Shown here in pieces: positions 36,095 to 44,930 of a stretch of DNA of 64,000 nt; position 1 is the stretch's first letter; each line of letters starts with the position of its first letter. The position numbers and the translations under genes are program-made. The stretch is from positions 370,175 to 434,174 of the forward strand of contig NZ_BMGR01000003.1 in NCBI RefSeq assembly GCF_014640295.1, read 5' to 3'. The stretch is from Paenibacillus abyssi (GTDB lineage Bacteria; Bacillota; Bacilli; Paenibacillales; Paenibacillaceae). The notes below the pieces were generated by a model, which saw nothing but the letters and a program-made list of their open reading frames with translations, made no database searches and was not told the origin of the DNA.

Positions 36095-36160
36095 GTTCAA
36101 CATTATCCACCTTTTTGTTCAACATTCTCGGTGTATCCGTTTTCAGCTAAAGCTTATACT
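36095..36160 (+). promoter_or_regulatory. Importer promoter B with two direct half-sites
   Basis: Two 13-base direct repeats, GTTCAACATTATC at 36095 and GTTCAACATTCTC at 36117, 22 bases apart, with TATACT at 36155. The spacing to the -10 box is the same as in promoter A. The shared block 36106-36133 matches 34271-34298 at 21 of 28 bases. Confidence 0.65.
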
Positions 36161-36226
36161 GAGGATGTAAGATAAAAGCTAATCAATTGTTCAGATGAAC
36201 CGTACAAAAAAGAGGAGGGTTTTAAA

Positions 36227-37549
36227 ATGAAAAAAAGATTGATGCTCGTCCTATCCCTGGTGTTGATCGTTGCCATGCTTGCTGCTTGCGGCAGCAACAA
36301 CGGCAATAACGCAGGCGGAAATAACACGCAAGGGGCAGGCGGCAATACCGGAGCAGACGCAGGCGCGGGAGAACCGGTTACAATTAGAATTTTCCAGTTT
36401 AAAGTTGAAATTGCTGAAGCGTTCAGCCGTTTGATCAAAGAATATGAAGCTGAACATCCGAATGTTAAGATTGAAGTTGAAACCGTTGGCGGCGGTGCCG
36501 ATTATGGCGCAGCGCTGAAAGCGAAATTCGCTTCGGGCGACGAGCCTGATATCTTCAACAACGGCGGTTTCCAAGAATTGAACACATGGATGGAGCATCT
36601 TGAGGACTTGTCCGACCAGCCATGGGTTGCTGATGCAATTGAGCTGTCCAAAGAGCCGATGACAAAAGACGGAAAAATTTACGGTATGCCGGTAAACCTT
36701 GAAGGTTATGGCTTCCTGTATAATAAAGATTTGTTCGCACAAGCTGGAATCACAGAGCTGCCAAAAACATTGAGCGAGCTTGATGCTGCTGCTAAGAAAT
36801 TGCAAGATGCAGGCATCACGCCTTTCTCTAACGGTTATGGCGAATGGTGGGTACTTGGCAATCATAACTTCAACGTAGCAATTGCACAGCAGGATGACCC
36901 GAACGCCTTTGTTCAATCGCTGAATGACGGTACCGGCAAAATTCAAGGCAATGAAGGGTTTAACAAATGGGTAAACTTACTGGATACTACACTTAAATAT
37001 GGCAATAACAATCCATTAACGACAGATTACAACACGCAGGTTACATTATTCGCAAGCGGTCAGGCGGCTATGATGCAGCAAGGTAACTGGACGCAGGTTC
37101 AAATCGACGGTATCAATCCTGACCTCAATATTGGCGTACTGCCAATGCCGATCGACGATGACGCTGAGAAAAATGATAAACTGTATGTAGGCGTACCAAA
37201 CAACTGGGTTGTATACAACAAATCCGAAGTGAAGGAAGAAGCGAAAGCGTTCCTGAACTGGATGGTATCTTCTGAAGTAGGCAAAAGATTTATCGTAGAA
37301 GAGTTCAAATTCATCCCGGCCTTCAAGTCGATTGAAGTCAAAGATGAAGAAGTGCTTGGCGATATCGCTAACGATATCATCAAATACAGCCAAGAAGGCA
37401 AAGTGCTGAGCTGGAACTGGTTCAAATATCCAGAAGGCGTAGTACAAGAGATTGGCTCCACAATGCAGGCTTACATCTCGGGCAAACAGACAAAAGAGCA
37501 AATGTTTGAATCCTTTGATAAGTCTTGGGAGAATTTGCGTCAAAAATAA
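36227..37549 (+). CDS. Extracellular sugar-binding lipoprotein of the ABC importer
   Basis: A 440-residue CUT1 solute-binding protein with a signal peptide and lipobox LAAC (Cys near residue 21), a Gly/Asn-rich linker and the binding-protein fold (EAFSRLIKEYEAEHPNVKIEVET, KFASGDEPDIF, MPVNLEGYGFLYNKDLF, ALFASGQAAMMQQGNW-like region near 285). GGAGGG precedes the ATG. It has its own promoter, as expected for a product needed in excess over the permeases. Sugar specificity cannot be told. Confidence 0.94.
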   Translation: MKKRLMLVLSLVLIVAMLAACGSNNGNNAGGNNTQGAGGNTGADAGAGEPVTIRIFQFKVEIAEAFSRLIKEYEAEHPNVKIEVETVGGGADYGAALKAKFASGDEPDIFNNGGFQELNTWMEHLEDLSDQPWVADAIELSKEPMTKDGKIYGMPVNLEGYGFLYNKDLFAQAGITELPKTLSELDAAAKKLQDAGITPFSNGYGEWWVLGNHNFNVAIAQQDDPNAFVQSLNDGTGKIQGNEGFNKWVNLLDTTLKYGNNNPLTTDYNTQVTLFASGQAAMMQQGNWTQVQIDGINPDLNIGVLPMPIDDDAEKNDKLYVGVPNNWVVYNKSEVKEEAKAFLNWMVSSEVGKRFIVEEFKFIPAFKSIEVKDEEVLGDIANDIIKYSQEGKVLSWNWFKYPEGVVQEIGSTMQAYISGKQTKEQMFESFDKSWENLRQK

Positions 37550-37560
37550 TAAGATGTGTG

Positions 37561-37594
37561 ATGAGGCTGCTCCGGGTGGGGCAGCCTCATTTAA
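37561..37594 (+). terminator. Terminator after the binding-protein gene
   Basis: Ten-pair perfect stem ATGAGGCTGC with GCAGCCTCAT; short T run. Confidence 0.7.
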
Positions 37595-37726
37595 TGTTGG
37601 ACGTTCTTCATCGAATACCCCGCACCCCCTTTTCGTTCTAACTCTTCAATCGAAGTAAATCATGTTGCCCGATACAAGGTTTAAGCGTAATATAAGTGTA
37701 ATAGATGTAAGGAGGCAGGTAACGGA

Positions 37727-38923
37727 ATGAACTATCGTTTTTCGAGAAGGATGGATGCGCTTAAGTCGTCCGCAGTCAGGGACATTCTTAAGCTGACACA
37801 AGGAAAAGAAATTATTTCATTTGCGGGAGGCTTGCCGGCTGAGGAATTGTTTCCGCTAGAGGCCGTTAGAGAAGCAACTGAGCGAGTATTTGCGGGTGGG
37901 AAGCACACGCTGCAATATGGATTAACGGAAGGATATTTACCGCTTAGAGAGCAGCTCTGTGAGCGTATGACAGCCAAATCAATGCCGGTTGATCCGGATC
38001 AGATGCTTCTGACGACCGGTTCCCAGCAGGCTATAGATCTTATTGCCCGTGTCTTGACCGATCCTGGTGATGTGGTTCTGGTAGAAAATCCGACGTACCT
38101 GGCATGCTTGCAGGTCTTCCAATTGTACGGCATGCGCGTTATCCCGGTGGAAAGCGATAAAGACGGCATGATTGTCGAAGCTGCGGAAAAGCTGATGAAA
38201 GAACACAAGCCTAAGCTTGTATATATCGTGCCAACCTTCGGAAATCCGACAGGCCGCGTATGGAGTATTGAGCGGAGAAAGGGATTGCTCGAATTAAGCC
38301 GAAAATATGGCGTTCCAATTGTAGAGGATGATCCGTATGGGGATATCCGGTTTGATCCGAAGGCTGATTATCCGACCTTGTTCTCGCTGGAGGGGAAAGC
38401 GGATGGCGGATCGGTGATCTATCTGGGCAGCTTCTCCAAAACTGTTGCGCCTGCGCTTCGGACGGGCTGGGCAATCGGCGACCGTTCTGTCATCTCGATG
38501 ATGGCCAAAGCAAAACAGGCTGCGGACTTACATTCCAGTACGCTGGATCAGCAAACGCTGGATCAGCTGCTTAGGCATTTCCCGCTGGATGATCATATTA
38601 GGCGTATTGCCACCGCCTATGGCTCAAGAATGCAGCAGATGCAGCAGTTACTTCGCCAACAGGGATGGTCGGATGTTAGCTGGGTGGAGCCGCAGGGCGG
38701 CATGTTCATCTGGGTGGAGCTTCCTGAAGGGCTGGATGCCGAAGCGCTGCTTCGCGCCGCTGTAGGCAAAGGGGTGGCCTTTGTTCCGGGAGCGTCGTTC
38801 TTCGCGGCAGAACCGCAGCGTAATACGGCACGTATGAACTTCACCTATACCGAAGGGGAACGCATGAAGCTTGGCATTGAGCGGTTCTCTGAGGCTGTGA
38901 ACGAATTTATGGCAAGATGTTAA
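37727..38923 (+). CDS. PLP-dependent aminotransferase, class I/II (LysN/MocR-like catalytic domain)
   Basis: A 398-residue fold-type I aminotransferase. Motifs: ISFAGGLPAEELFP at the start, LQYGLTEGYLPLREQL, TTGSQQAIDLIARVL, FGNPTGRVWS, EDDPYGDIRFD and the PLP Lys in YLGSFSKTVAPALRTGW; the C-terminal PQGGMFIWVELP and TARMNFTY fit. It resembles the catalytic half of MocR proteins and 2-aminoadipate aminotransferases, without the DNA-binding part. The amino donor and pathway are not clear from context. GGAGGCAGG lies before the ATG. Confidence 0.88.
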   Translation: MNYRFSRRMDALKSSAVRDILKLTQGKEIISFAGGLPAEELFPLEAVREATERVFAGGKHTLQYGLTEGYLPLREQLCERMTAKSMPVDPDQMLLTTGSQQAIDLIARVLTDPGDVVLVENPTYLACLQVFQLYGMRVIPVESDKDGMIVEAAEKLMKEHKPKLVYIVPTFGNPTGRVWSIERRKGLLELSRKYGVPIVEDDPYGDIRFDPKADYPTLFSLEGKADGGSVIYLGSFSKTVAPALRTGWAIGDRSVISMMAKAKQAADLHSSTLDQQTLDQLLRHFPLDDHIRRIATAYGSRMQQMQQLLRQQGWSDVSWVEPQGGMFIWVELPEGLDAEALLRAAVGKGVAFVPGASFFAAEPQRNTARMNFTYTEGERMKLGIERFSEAVNEFMARC

Positions 38924-38924
38924 C

Positions 38925-38964
38925 ATAAAGAGGTCAACCAGAAATTTCTGGTTGACCTCTTTAT
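38925..38964. terminator. 40-bp perfect palindrome, bidirectional terminator
   Basis: Twenty bases (ATAAAGAGGTCAACCAGAAA) are followed directly by their exact reverse complement. It lies at the end of the aminotransferase gene and faces a convergent gene; A- and T-rich ends fit termination in both directions. Confidence 0.85.
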
Positions 38965-39043
38965 ACGTACAGTGGGATAAGGCCGGACCGATTTGAGCAT
39001 ATGGAGGCATGCACTTTTGTCCGATGAAATGAGGCCGCCCCTT

Positions 39044-39781
39044 CTAGTAAATTTCTCTACTTTGGGACACCCCTTTTTTGGCTTGCCAGCCGTTCACGAT
39101 ATCCGCATAGGTGATCAGGGCATCGACACCGGCCTCCCGCAGCCGGTATACACCGCGTTCGACACGCTCGAACCAACCGTAATAATCATTGCGGAGCAGC
39201 TCTGCCGCACGCTTGTTGCCGGTCAGCTGGGCTACCTGGCGGGGCGCGAGCTGGCCGTGCTCTTGAAGCGCGCAGGCGCAGTGCAGCGCCTTTTCCCGGT
39301 AGGCGGTCACAAGCTTGTGGCCTGTGATGCCTCCGACATTATAGTCACCGCTTCTTTCTTTGAACTCCTGGATCATTCGGCTCTGTCTAGTCGGACGGCG
39401 GAGCTTGCGCGGCAATTCTCCCGGCTCGCATAACATTTCAATGAGCGGGGCTTTTGTTTTGAAAAAGGTTATGGTCATGAGGCCTAGCCCTACCATTCGG
39501 CAAAGCTCGGCAAGATCTCCAAAGCGTTGATTGTGCGAGCCGCTTTTTTTGCGGTTCCGTTCCACGGCAAGCACAACATAATCACATATTCGAAGGCGTT
39601 CAACGCCCTGCAGCAGCAGGGCAAGGTTGAACGTTTTTTTCATTTCTACGATAAGCATTTCCCCGTCCGGTTTAATCGCAACCAGATCGCAATGCATAAT
39701 TTCACTCTTTACCTCATAGCCTCGCTGCTCAAAAAACGATTTGACGGGTCCGTACAGCTCGGCTTCCTGTTTGACGGCCAT
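39044..39781 (-). CDS. DUF2161 family protein with PD-(D/E)XK nuclease-like core
   Basis: A 245-residue protein. Residues 1-110 carry a nuclease-fold pattern: an N-terminal Glu helix (KQEAELYGPVKSFFEQRGY), then CDLVAIKPDGEMLIVEMKK with Asp and Glu-x-Lys in the right spacing. The C-terminal third (about 180-225, QLAPRQVAQLTG...DYYGWFERVERGVY) looks like a winged helix. The DUF2161 family has no proven function; a DNA-processing role is an inference. AGGAGGGG precedes the ATG. No restriction-modification partner lies nearby. Confidence 0.75.
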   Translation of the reverse strand: MAVKQEAELYGPVKSFFEQRGYEVKSEIMHCDLVAIKPDGEMLIVEMKKTFNLALLLQGVERLRICDYVVLAVERNRKKSGSHNQRFGDLAELCRMVGLGLMTITFFKTKAPLIEMLCEPGELPRKLRRPTRQSRMIQEFKERSGDYNVGGITGHKLVTAYREKALHCACALQEHGQLAPRQVAQLTGNKRAAELLRNDYYGWFERVERGVYRLREAGVDALITYADIVNGWQAKKGVSQSREIY

Positions 39782-40040
39782 GGCCGTGTTCCCCTCCTGT
39801 TAGTTTAAAATGCACATGCAGCGCTTTTTGTTCCCATTATAACATAGTGATTTATGCGGCGAAGAAAATTGAGTTGATTTAATAATGTGCGGGCAATTAA
39901 AATTTGGGGCAACTTCATGGTCGGATATGCATAGGTATGTATTACTCGGTAAATGAGGTAAGCGCGCAGGCGCGTGAGCCATGTATAACGTCGGCGTATA
40001 GAGGCTAAAAGACAACGGGAGCGATGGGAGGAGGTACAGC

Positions 40041-41936
40041 ATGGATATTTTCAGAAGGATATCAGAGTACAAGGCGGAAAATGAGAAATTGGCTTGGGTT
40101 GGGACGTTCAAGGAATATATCAATTTGTTGAAAGAGGATCCGACTCCGGCTATGACAGCGCACGCACGCGTTTATGAAATGATTAAAGCGTATGGGGTGG
40201 AGGAATCAGGGGGAAATAAACGGTATAAGTTTTTTGAACAAGAAATATTCGGGCTCGACCGTGCTGTAGAAAAATTGGTGGAGGAATACTTTCATTCGGC
40301 GGCAAGGCGCCTTGATGTGAGGAAACGCATTCTGCTGCTTATGGGGCCGGTCAGTGGCGGTAAATCTACCATTGTCACTTTACTTAAAAAGGGGCTTGAA
40401 CGCTTCTCCCGATCACCTGCGGGAGCCGTGTATGCGATACAAGGCTGTCCAATGCATGAAGAGCCGCTGCACCTTATTCCTCATGAATTAAGGCCTGAGG
40501 TTGAACAATCGTTAGGCGTTCGAATCGAGGGCAATCTATGCCCCTCCTGCCAAATGCGGCTGAAGACAGAATATGACGGGCAGATCGATAAGGTGATGGT
40601 GGAGCGGGTTCTTATCTCAGAGGACCAGAGGGTAGGGATCGGCACGTTCAGCCCTTCAGATCCCAAGTCGCAGGATATTGCGGATTTGACGGGCAGCATC
40701 GATTTCTCGACGATCACCGAATTCGGTTCAGAATCCGATCCGAGAGCTTACCGGTTTGACGGGGAGCTTAACAAAGCGAACCGCGGCCTGATGGAATTTC
40801 AGGAAATGTTGAAATGCGACGAGAAGTTTTTGTGGAACCTGCTGTCGCTGACGCAGGAAGGCAATTTCAAGGCCGGTCGTTTCGCGTTGATCTCGGCGGA
40901 TGAATTGATCGTCGCGCATACCAACGAGACGGAATATAAGTCTTTTATCAGCAATAAGAAGAACGAAGCGCTGCAGTCGCGGATGATTGTCATGCCGATC
41001 CCTTACAACTTGAAGGTGTCGGAAGAAGAGAAAATTTACTCGAAGCTGATCGGCCAAAGCGATATGAAGCATATTCATATTTCACCGCATGCGCTCCGGT
41101 CCGCTGCGATTTTCTCCATTCTGACAAGGTTAAGGGAAACCAAGAAGCAGGGCATGGATTTGGTCAAGAAAATGCGGATGTACGACGGGCAAGAGGTAGA
41201 GGGCTTCAAAGAAGCGGATCTGAAGGAAATGCAGAACGAATATATCGAAGAAGGCATGTCCGGGATTGATCCGCGATATGTTATTAACCGAATTTCCAGT
41301 GCCCTCATCAAACAGGATTTGCAATGCATCAATGCGCTTGATGTGCTTCGTGCGCTAAAAGACGGTCTTGACCAGCATCCTTCCATCACAAAAGAAGAGC
41401 GTGAGAAGTATTTGAATTTCATCTCTGTCGCGCGCAAAGAATATGATAATTTGGCGAAGAAAGAAATACAGAAGGCATTTGTATATTCTTACGAGGAATC
41501 CGCCCGCACGCTGTTCGAGAACTATCTGGACAATATTGAGGCCTACTGCAATTGGACGAAAATCAAGGATCCGCTGACCGGTGAGGAGCTTGATCCGGAT
41601 GAAAGGCTGATGCGCTCGATCGAAGAGCAAATAGGAATATCCGAGAATGCAAAAAAAGCGTTCCGGGAGGAAATTCTGATCCGTATTTCCTCTTACTCGC
41701 GCAAAGGGAAGAAGTTCGATTTTGCAAGCCATGACCGGCTGCGTGAGGCGATTGAGAAAAAGCTGTTTACCGATTTGAAGGATATTGTGAAGATCACAAC
41801 GTCCACCAAAACACCGGATGAAAATCAGCTTAAACGCATTAATGAAGTGACCAAACGTTTAATTGACGAGCACAGCTACTGCCCGGTCTGTGCGAATGAA
41901 CTGCTTCGTTATGTGGGAAGCTTGCTGAACCGCTAG
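40041..41936 (+). CDS. prkA: PrkA serine protein kinase / AAA+ protease-like
   Basis: A 631-residue protein of the PrkA family, linked to sporulation in Bacillus, where it helps sigma-K dependent events. It has the AAA domain with P-loop LLMGPVSGGKSTIV near residue 100 and a C-terminal kinase-like region; CPMHEEPLHLIP, NRGLMEFQEMLK and LSLTQEGNFKAGRFALISADE are family blocks. GGGAGGAGG precedes the ATG. The yhbH gene that commonly follows it is absent; a LytTR protein comes next. spoVR, often grouped with prkA and yhbH, lies 3.5 kb away on the other strand. Confidence 0.95.
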   Translation: MDIFRRISEYKAENEKLAWVGTFKEYINLLKEDPTPAMTAHARVYEMIKAYGVEESGGNKRYKFFEQEIFGLDRAVEKLVEEYFHSAARRLDVRKRILLLMGPVSGGKSTIVTLLKKGLERFSRSPAGAVYAIQGCPMHEEPLHLIPHELRPEVEQSLGVRIEGNLCPSCQMRLKTEYDGQIDKVMVERVLISEDQRVGIGTFSPSDPKSQDIADLTGSIDFSTITEFGSESDPRAYRFDGELNKANRGLMEFQEMLKCDEKFLWNLLSLTQEGNFKAGRFALISADELIVAHTNETEYKSFISNKKNEALQSRMIVMPIPYNLKVSEEEKIYSKLIGQSDMKHIHISPHALRSAAIFSILTRLRETKKQGMDLVKKMRMYDGQEVEGFKEADLKEMQNEYIEEGMSGIDPRYVINRISSALIKQDLQCINALDVLRALKDGLDQHPSITKEEREKYLNFISVARKEYDNLAKKEIQKAFVYSYEESARTLFENYLDNIEAYCNWTKIKDPLTGEELDPDERLMRSIEEQIGISENAKKAFREEILIRISSYSRKGKKFDFASHDRLREAIEKKLFTDLKDIVKITTSTKTPDENQLKRINEVTKRLIDEHSYCPVCANELLRYVGSLLNR

Positions 41937-41950
41937 GAATCATTCGGGAG

Positions 41951-41982
41951 CCGCCAGCCTAACCCGGTTGGCGGTATTTTTG
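41951..41982 (+). terminator. Terminator after prkA
   Basis: Nine-pair stem CCGCCAGCC with GGTTGGCGG (one G-T pair), then TATTTTT. Confidence 0.85.
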
Positions 41983-42026
41983 TGAGAAAAATGGATAAAA
42001 TAAAGATATGAATAAGAACATATGTT

Positions 42027-42035
42027 TGGTATAAT
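42027..42035 (+). promoter_or_regulatory. Extended -10 promoter element
   Basis: TGGTATAAT, an extended -10 box, about 32 bases ahead of the LytTR gene. Confidence 0.45.
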
Positions 42036-42066
42036 GGATAAAAAGACCAGTCAGCGGAGGACGTCT

Positions 42067-42456
42067 ATGAAGATCCCATTATTAAATGCAAGCAATCAGT
42101 GTGAATTGGTGGATATTGAGCAGCTGGTTATGCTTAAACCGACATCGAAGGGTCCTGAATTGATTAGTCTATCGGACAGTTACCGATACCCTTCCACAAC
42201 GGTGGAACTGCTGGCTGTTTTTGGCGAGCTCGGTTTCTGCCAATTAGACCGCAATAATCTGGTGAACATGAATCTTGTGCATCATTACGATCCTTTGCAG
42301 CGAAAAGTCTATTTCCAGGAAAACACGGCTGCGGGAGTGTATGCTACTGTATCTGTGACTAATGTACATAAGCTCAAGCCTTACATTCGAGAAGCCGGAG
42401 CCAGTTATTGGATCGATGAACCATCCGATTTGTACATGGTGAATCAAGCGGTTTAA
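42067..42456 (+). CDS. Stand-alone LytTR-like DNA-binding protein
   Basis: A 129-residue protein without receiver or membrane domain. The middle and C-terminal parts read like a LytTR domain: YPSTTVELLAVFGELGFCQLDRNNLVNMNLVHHYDPLQRKVYF resembles the family pattern in which a His/Arg-rich strand is followed by LVN and a basic turn, ending in SVTNVHKLKPYI. GCGGAGGA precedes the ATG at 42067. Likely a small transcription regulator of unknown target; assignment is moderate because the first 40 residues are divergent. Confidence 0.6.
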   Translation: MKIPLLNASNQCELVDIEQLVMLKPTSKGPELISLSDSYRYPSTTVELLAVFGELGFCQLDRNNLVNMNLVHHYDPLQRKVYFQENTAAGVYATVSVTNVHKLKPYIREAGASYWIDEPSDLYMVNQAV

Positions 42457-42520
42457 ATTTAATATATAGTTATTAACTATAATTTATATTCACTTTATAT
42501 ATTTAACATATAAGCCCTCC

Positions 42521-42540
42521 TGTGATAAAAATAAATCACA
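42521..42540 (+). promoter_or_regulatory. Inverted repeat ahead of the methyltransferase gene
   Basis: TGTGA and TCACA flank ten A/T-rich bases, 30 bases before the ATG. It resembles a CRP/FNR site but the spacing is ten instead of six, so the binding protein is open. Confidence 0.3.
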
Positions 42541-42570
42541 TCAAATTTCGGGATATGGGAGGGTACAACA

Positions 42571-43329
42571 ATGCAGAACCAATGGCAGGCTGAAAAGTAC
42601 GATCATGCGATGGGATATGTAACCCAATTCGGTGGAGAGCTTCTCGATCTTCTGGTACCCAAATCCGGTGAGCGAATCGCGGACTGGGGCTGCGGCACGG
42701 GAGACTTAGCAAGCAGGATCGCATCAAAAGGAGCAGATGTAACTGGAATTGACGGCTCTGCGGAGATGATCGAACGAGCGAGGGCGAAATATCCGAAGCT
42801 GACCTTTCTGGTGGCAGACGGGCAGCTTTACCGCCAGGAGCAGGCTTATGACGCAGTGTTCAGCAATGCCGCGCTGCATTGGATGACGGATGCGAATTCA
42901 ACTGCCGAAGGGATCAGCTGCTCGCTCCGGCCAGGGGGCAGATTGGTAGCGGAATTCGGTGGACATGGGAACATTGCATTGGTTATAGAGGCACTGAAGG
43001 CCGCATTTAAACAGATAGGCCAAGAAGAGAGCCTTCTGCTGCCATGGTATTTTCCGACGGTCGGACAATATGCATCCTTATTGGAAAAGCATGGTCTGTT
43101 TGTAAATGCAGCGGTTTGTTTTGACCGCCCTACGAAGCAAGAGGGCGGGGAAAATGGCTTGGCTTTATGGCTGGATGCTTTTGCCGGCGGGATATTAAGC
43201 CAGTTGGATGAGCAAAGGCGATCAGATGTGATTTCCATCATGCATGTTTGCTTGTATCCAAAGCTGTTTCGTGATGGAGAATGGATTCTGGACTACCGCC
43301 GTCTGCGAATCATAGCCATAAAACAGTAA
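42571..43329 (+). CDS. SAM-dependent class I methyltransferase
   Basis: A 252-residue methyltransferase with motif I IADWGCGTGDLA near residue 37, acidic loop VTGIDGSAEMIERA, motif II YDAVFSNAALHW and motif III LRPGGRLVAEFGG. The pattern (SNAALHWM, a C-terminal LWLDAF) resembles trans-aconitate 2-methyltransferase relatives, but the substrate cannot be assigned. GGGAGGG precedes the ATG by nine bases. Confidence 0.85.
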   Translation: MQNQWQAEKYDHAMGYVTQFGGELLDLLVPKSGERIADWGCGTGDLASRIASKGADVTGIDGSAEMIERARAKYPKLTFLVADGQLYRQEQAYDAVFSNAALHWMTDANSTAEGISCSLRPGGRLVAEFGGHGNIALVIEALKAAFKQIGQEESLLLPWYFPTVGQYASLLEKHGLFVNAAVCFDRPTKQEGGENGLALWLDAFAGGILSQLDEQRRSDVISIMHVCLYPKLFRDGEWILDYRRLRIIAIKQ

Positions 43330-43455
43330 TACATTTAATTTTCCGTTCATGGGATGCAAGTAAGGGTTTTCAAAGCGAACGATATCCCCTATTGACACAT
43401 GATCTGCTCTGTAACACAATAGGATTCATCCTCAATAGGAAAGAAGGCACCAAGG

Positions 43456-44805
43456 ATGTTGCAAAATTGGAAGAAGATTATGCTGTTGGCCATCCCCTCG
43501 CTGATTTCATTTGCGACGGCAACCCTAACCGGCACAGTCAGCTTAATCATGGTCGGAGATTTGGGATTTGTAGTTATTGCAGTCGTCGGGGTTACAAACA
43601 TCATTATGTACAATGCCTTCGCCATTTTTTCCGGGATTGGCCACACGGTGAATTACCTTGTCGCCCAAAACTACGGAGCGGGCGATATGAAGAAAGGGAT
43701 CGAACGTACCTACCTTGCATTCTATATGTGTATTATATTTGCACTGCTTATCGCGCTGGTCGGTTGGACGATGTCCAGTGAACTTTTGCGGTGGATCGGC
43801 GGACCGAAATCCGGCAATTTAGTTAACGTAGGCACCGAATATTTAGAGATTCGCTTCTATGCCATGTCCTTCGGCATTATTAGTTTTGCCTTTCATGGGT
43901 TTTTAAGAGGGATAGGCTCGACGACGTTATCCATGGTGATCGCGTTAATCAGCAACTTAATTATGATTTTCCTTGTTTATGCCTTGACGTTCGGTACTTT
44001 GGGCTTTCCGAACCTTGGTTTGAGAGGAACCGGACTTGCGATATTAATCGGTGAAGCGATCCAGGTTGCTATCTGCGCGTATGTCTATTTCTTCGTATTG
44101 AATAAGCGCTTTGCCACACGTATCCTTGTCAGAATCAAATGGCCGGAGTTCCGTTTATTGGCATTTGAAAGCGGGAAGCTTGGCATGCAGGAATTTTCGT
44201 TAAGCTTGTCGATGTTTATTTTCACAGTATTTGTAGCGCGCCTCGGGGAACGGGCGCTGGCCGCCAATGAAATCGCGCTCAACGTCATGTCGTTCGGCTT
44301 CATGCCCGCCTTTGCATTTGGAGCGACGGCGACAATCTTAGTCGGGCAATATGTAGGTCAAGGGAAGGCGATTCTGGGAAGAAGGGCGGGGACGGATACC
44401 GCCATTCTCGGCACGATTTTTCTTATTTTGCTAGGAACGGCTGAGTTTTTCTTTGCGGAGCAGATTGCACGAATCTACTCGAATGATGTCCAGGTGTATG
44501 AACTGGCAGCATATTTGATCAAGATATCCGCTTTTCTGCAAATATTTGACGGCCTGCTTAATTTCTTTGCCGGCGGCCTGCGGGGACTTGGCGATACGAC
44601 ATTCTTACTTTTCATATCGCTGGCTGTCAGTTGGTTGTTATTCGTACCGCTAAGCTATTTGTTTATCTTTGTACTCGGTTGGGGCAGCTTGGGCGCGTGG
44701 CTGGCATTGTACACGTTTCTGGCGGTATTCGGCTTAGCGGTCACCTTCAGGTTCTATCGTACCGATTGGTCGGCTGTTAAGCTGAGGGAAGCGTCACCGC
44801 ATTAA
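43456..44805 (+). CDS. MATE-family multidrug/Na+ efflux transporter
   Basis: A 449-residue protein with twelve predicted membrane helices in two homologous halves, typical of MATE/DinF/NorM exporters. Family features include VGDLGFVVIAVVGVTN, NYLVAQNYGAGD, FLRGIGSTTLSM in the first half and NEIALNVMSFGFMPAFAFGATATILVGQYVGQG and GGLRGLGDTTF in the second. The ribosome binding site (GAAAGAAGG) is weak. Substrate unknown. Confidence 0.93.
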   Translation: MLQNWKKIMLLAIPSLISFATATLTGTVSLIMVGDLGFVVIAVVGVTNIIMYNAFAIFSGIGHTVNYLVAQNYGAGDMKKGIERTYLAFYMCIIFALLIALVGWTMSSELLRWIGGPKSGNLVNVGTEYLEIRFYAMSFGIISFAFHGFLRGIGSTTLSMVIALISNLIMIFLVYALTFGTLGFPNLGLRGTGLAILIGEAIQVAICAYVYFFVLNKRFATRILVRIKWPEFRLLAFESGKLGMQEFSLSLSMFIFTVFVARLGERALAANEIALNVMSFGFMPAFAFGATATILVGQYVGQGKAILGRRAGTDTAILGTIFLILLGTAEFFFAEQIARIYSNDVQVYELAAYLIKISAFLQIFDGLLNFFAGGLRGLGDTTFLLFISLAVSWLLFVPLSYLFIFVLGWGSLGAWLALYTFLAVFGLAVTFRFYRTDWSAVKLREASPH

Positions 44806-44864
44806 TATCATAATGAGGATTATTTTTACAACCGGTTAAAGTGTGGAAGCTGGATGCATAACGT

Positions 44865-44913
44865 GAAAGGGGCAACCCCATCCTTTGAATGAAAGGATGG
44901 GGCTGCCCCCTTT
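44865..44913. terminator. Bidirectional terminator
   Basis: Long stem in which AAAGGGG-CAACCCCATCC pairs with GGATGGGGCTGCCCCCTTT, with one bulge; it separates two convergent genes. Confidence 0.85.
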
Positions 44914-44930
44914 GTAGATAGAAAGAATCG

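Noticed and set aside
42521..42540. CRP/FNR binding site
   Set aside because: Half-sites fit but the spacer is ten bases rather than six.
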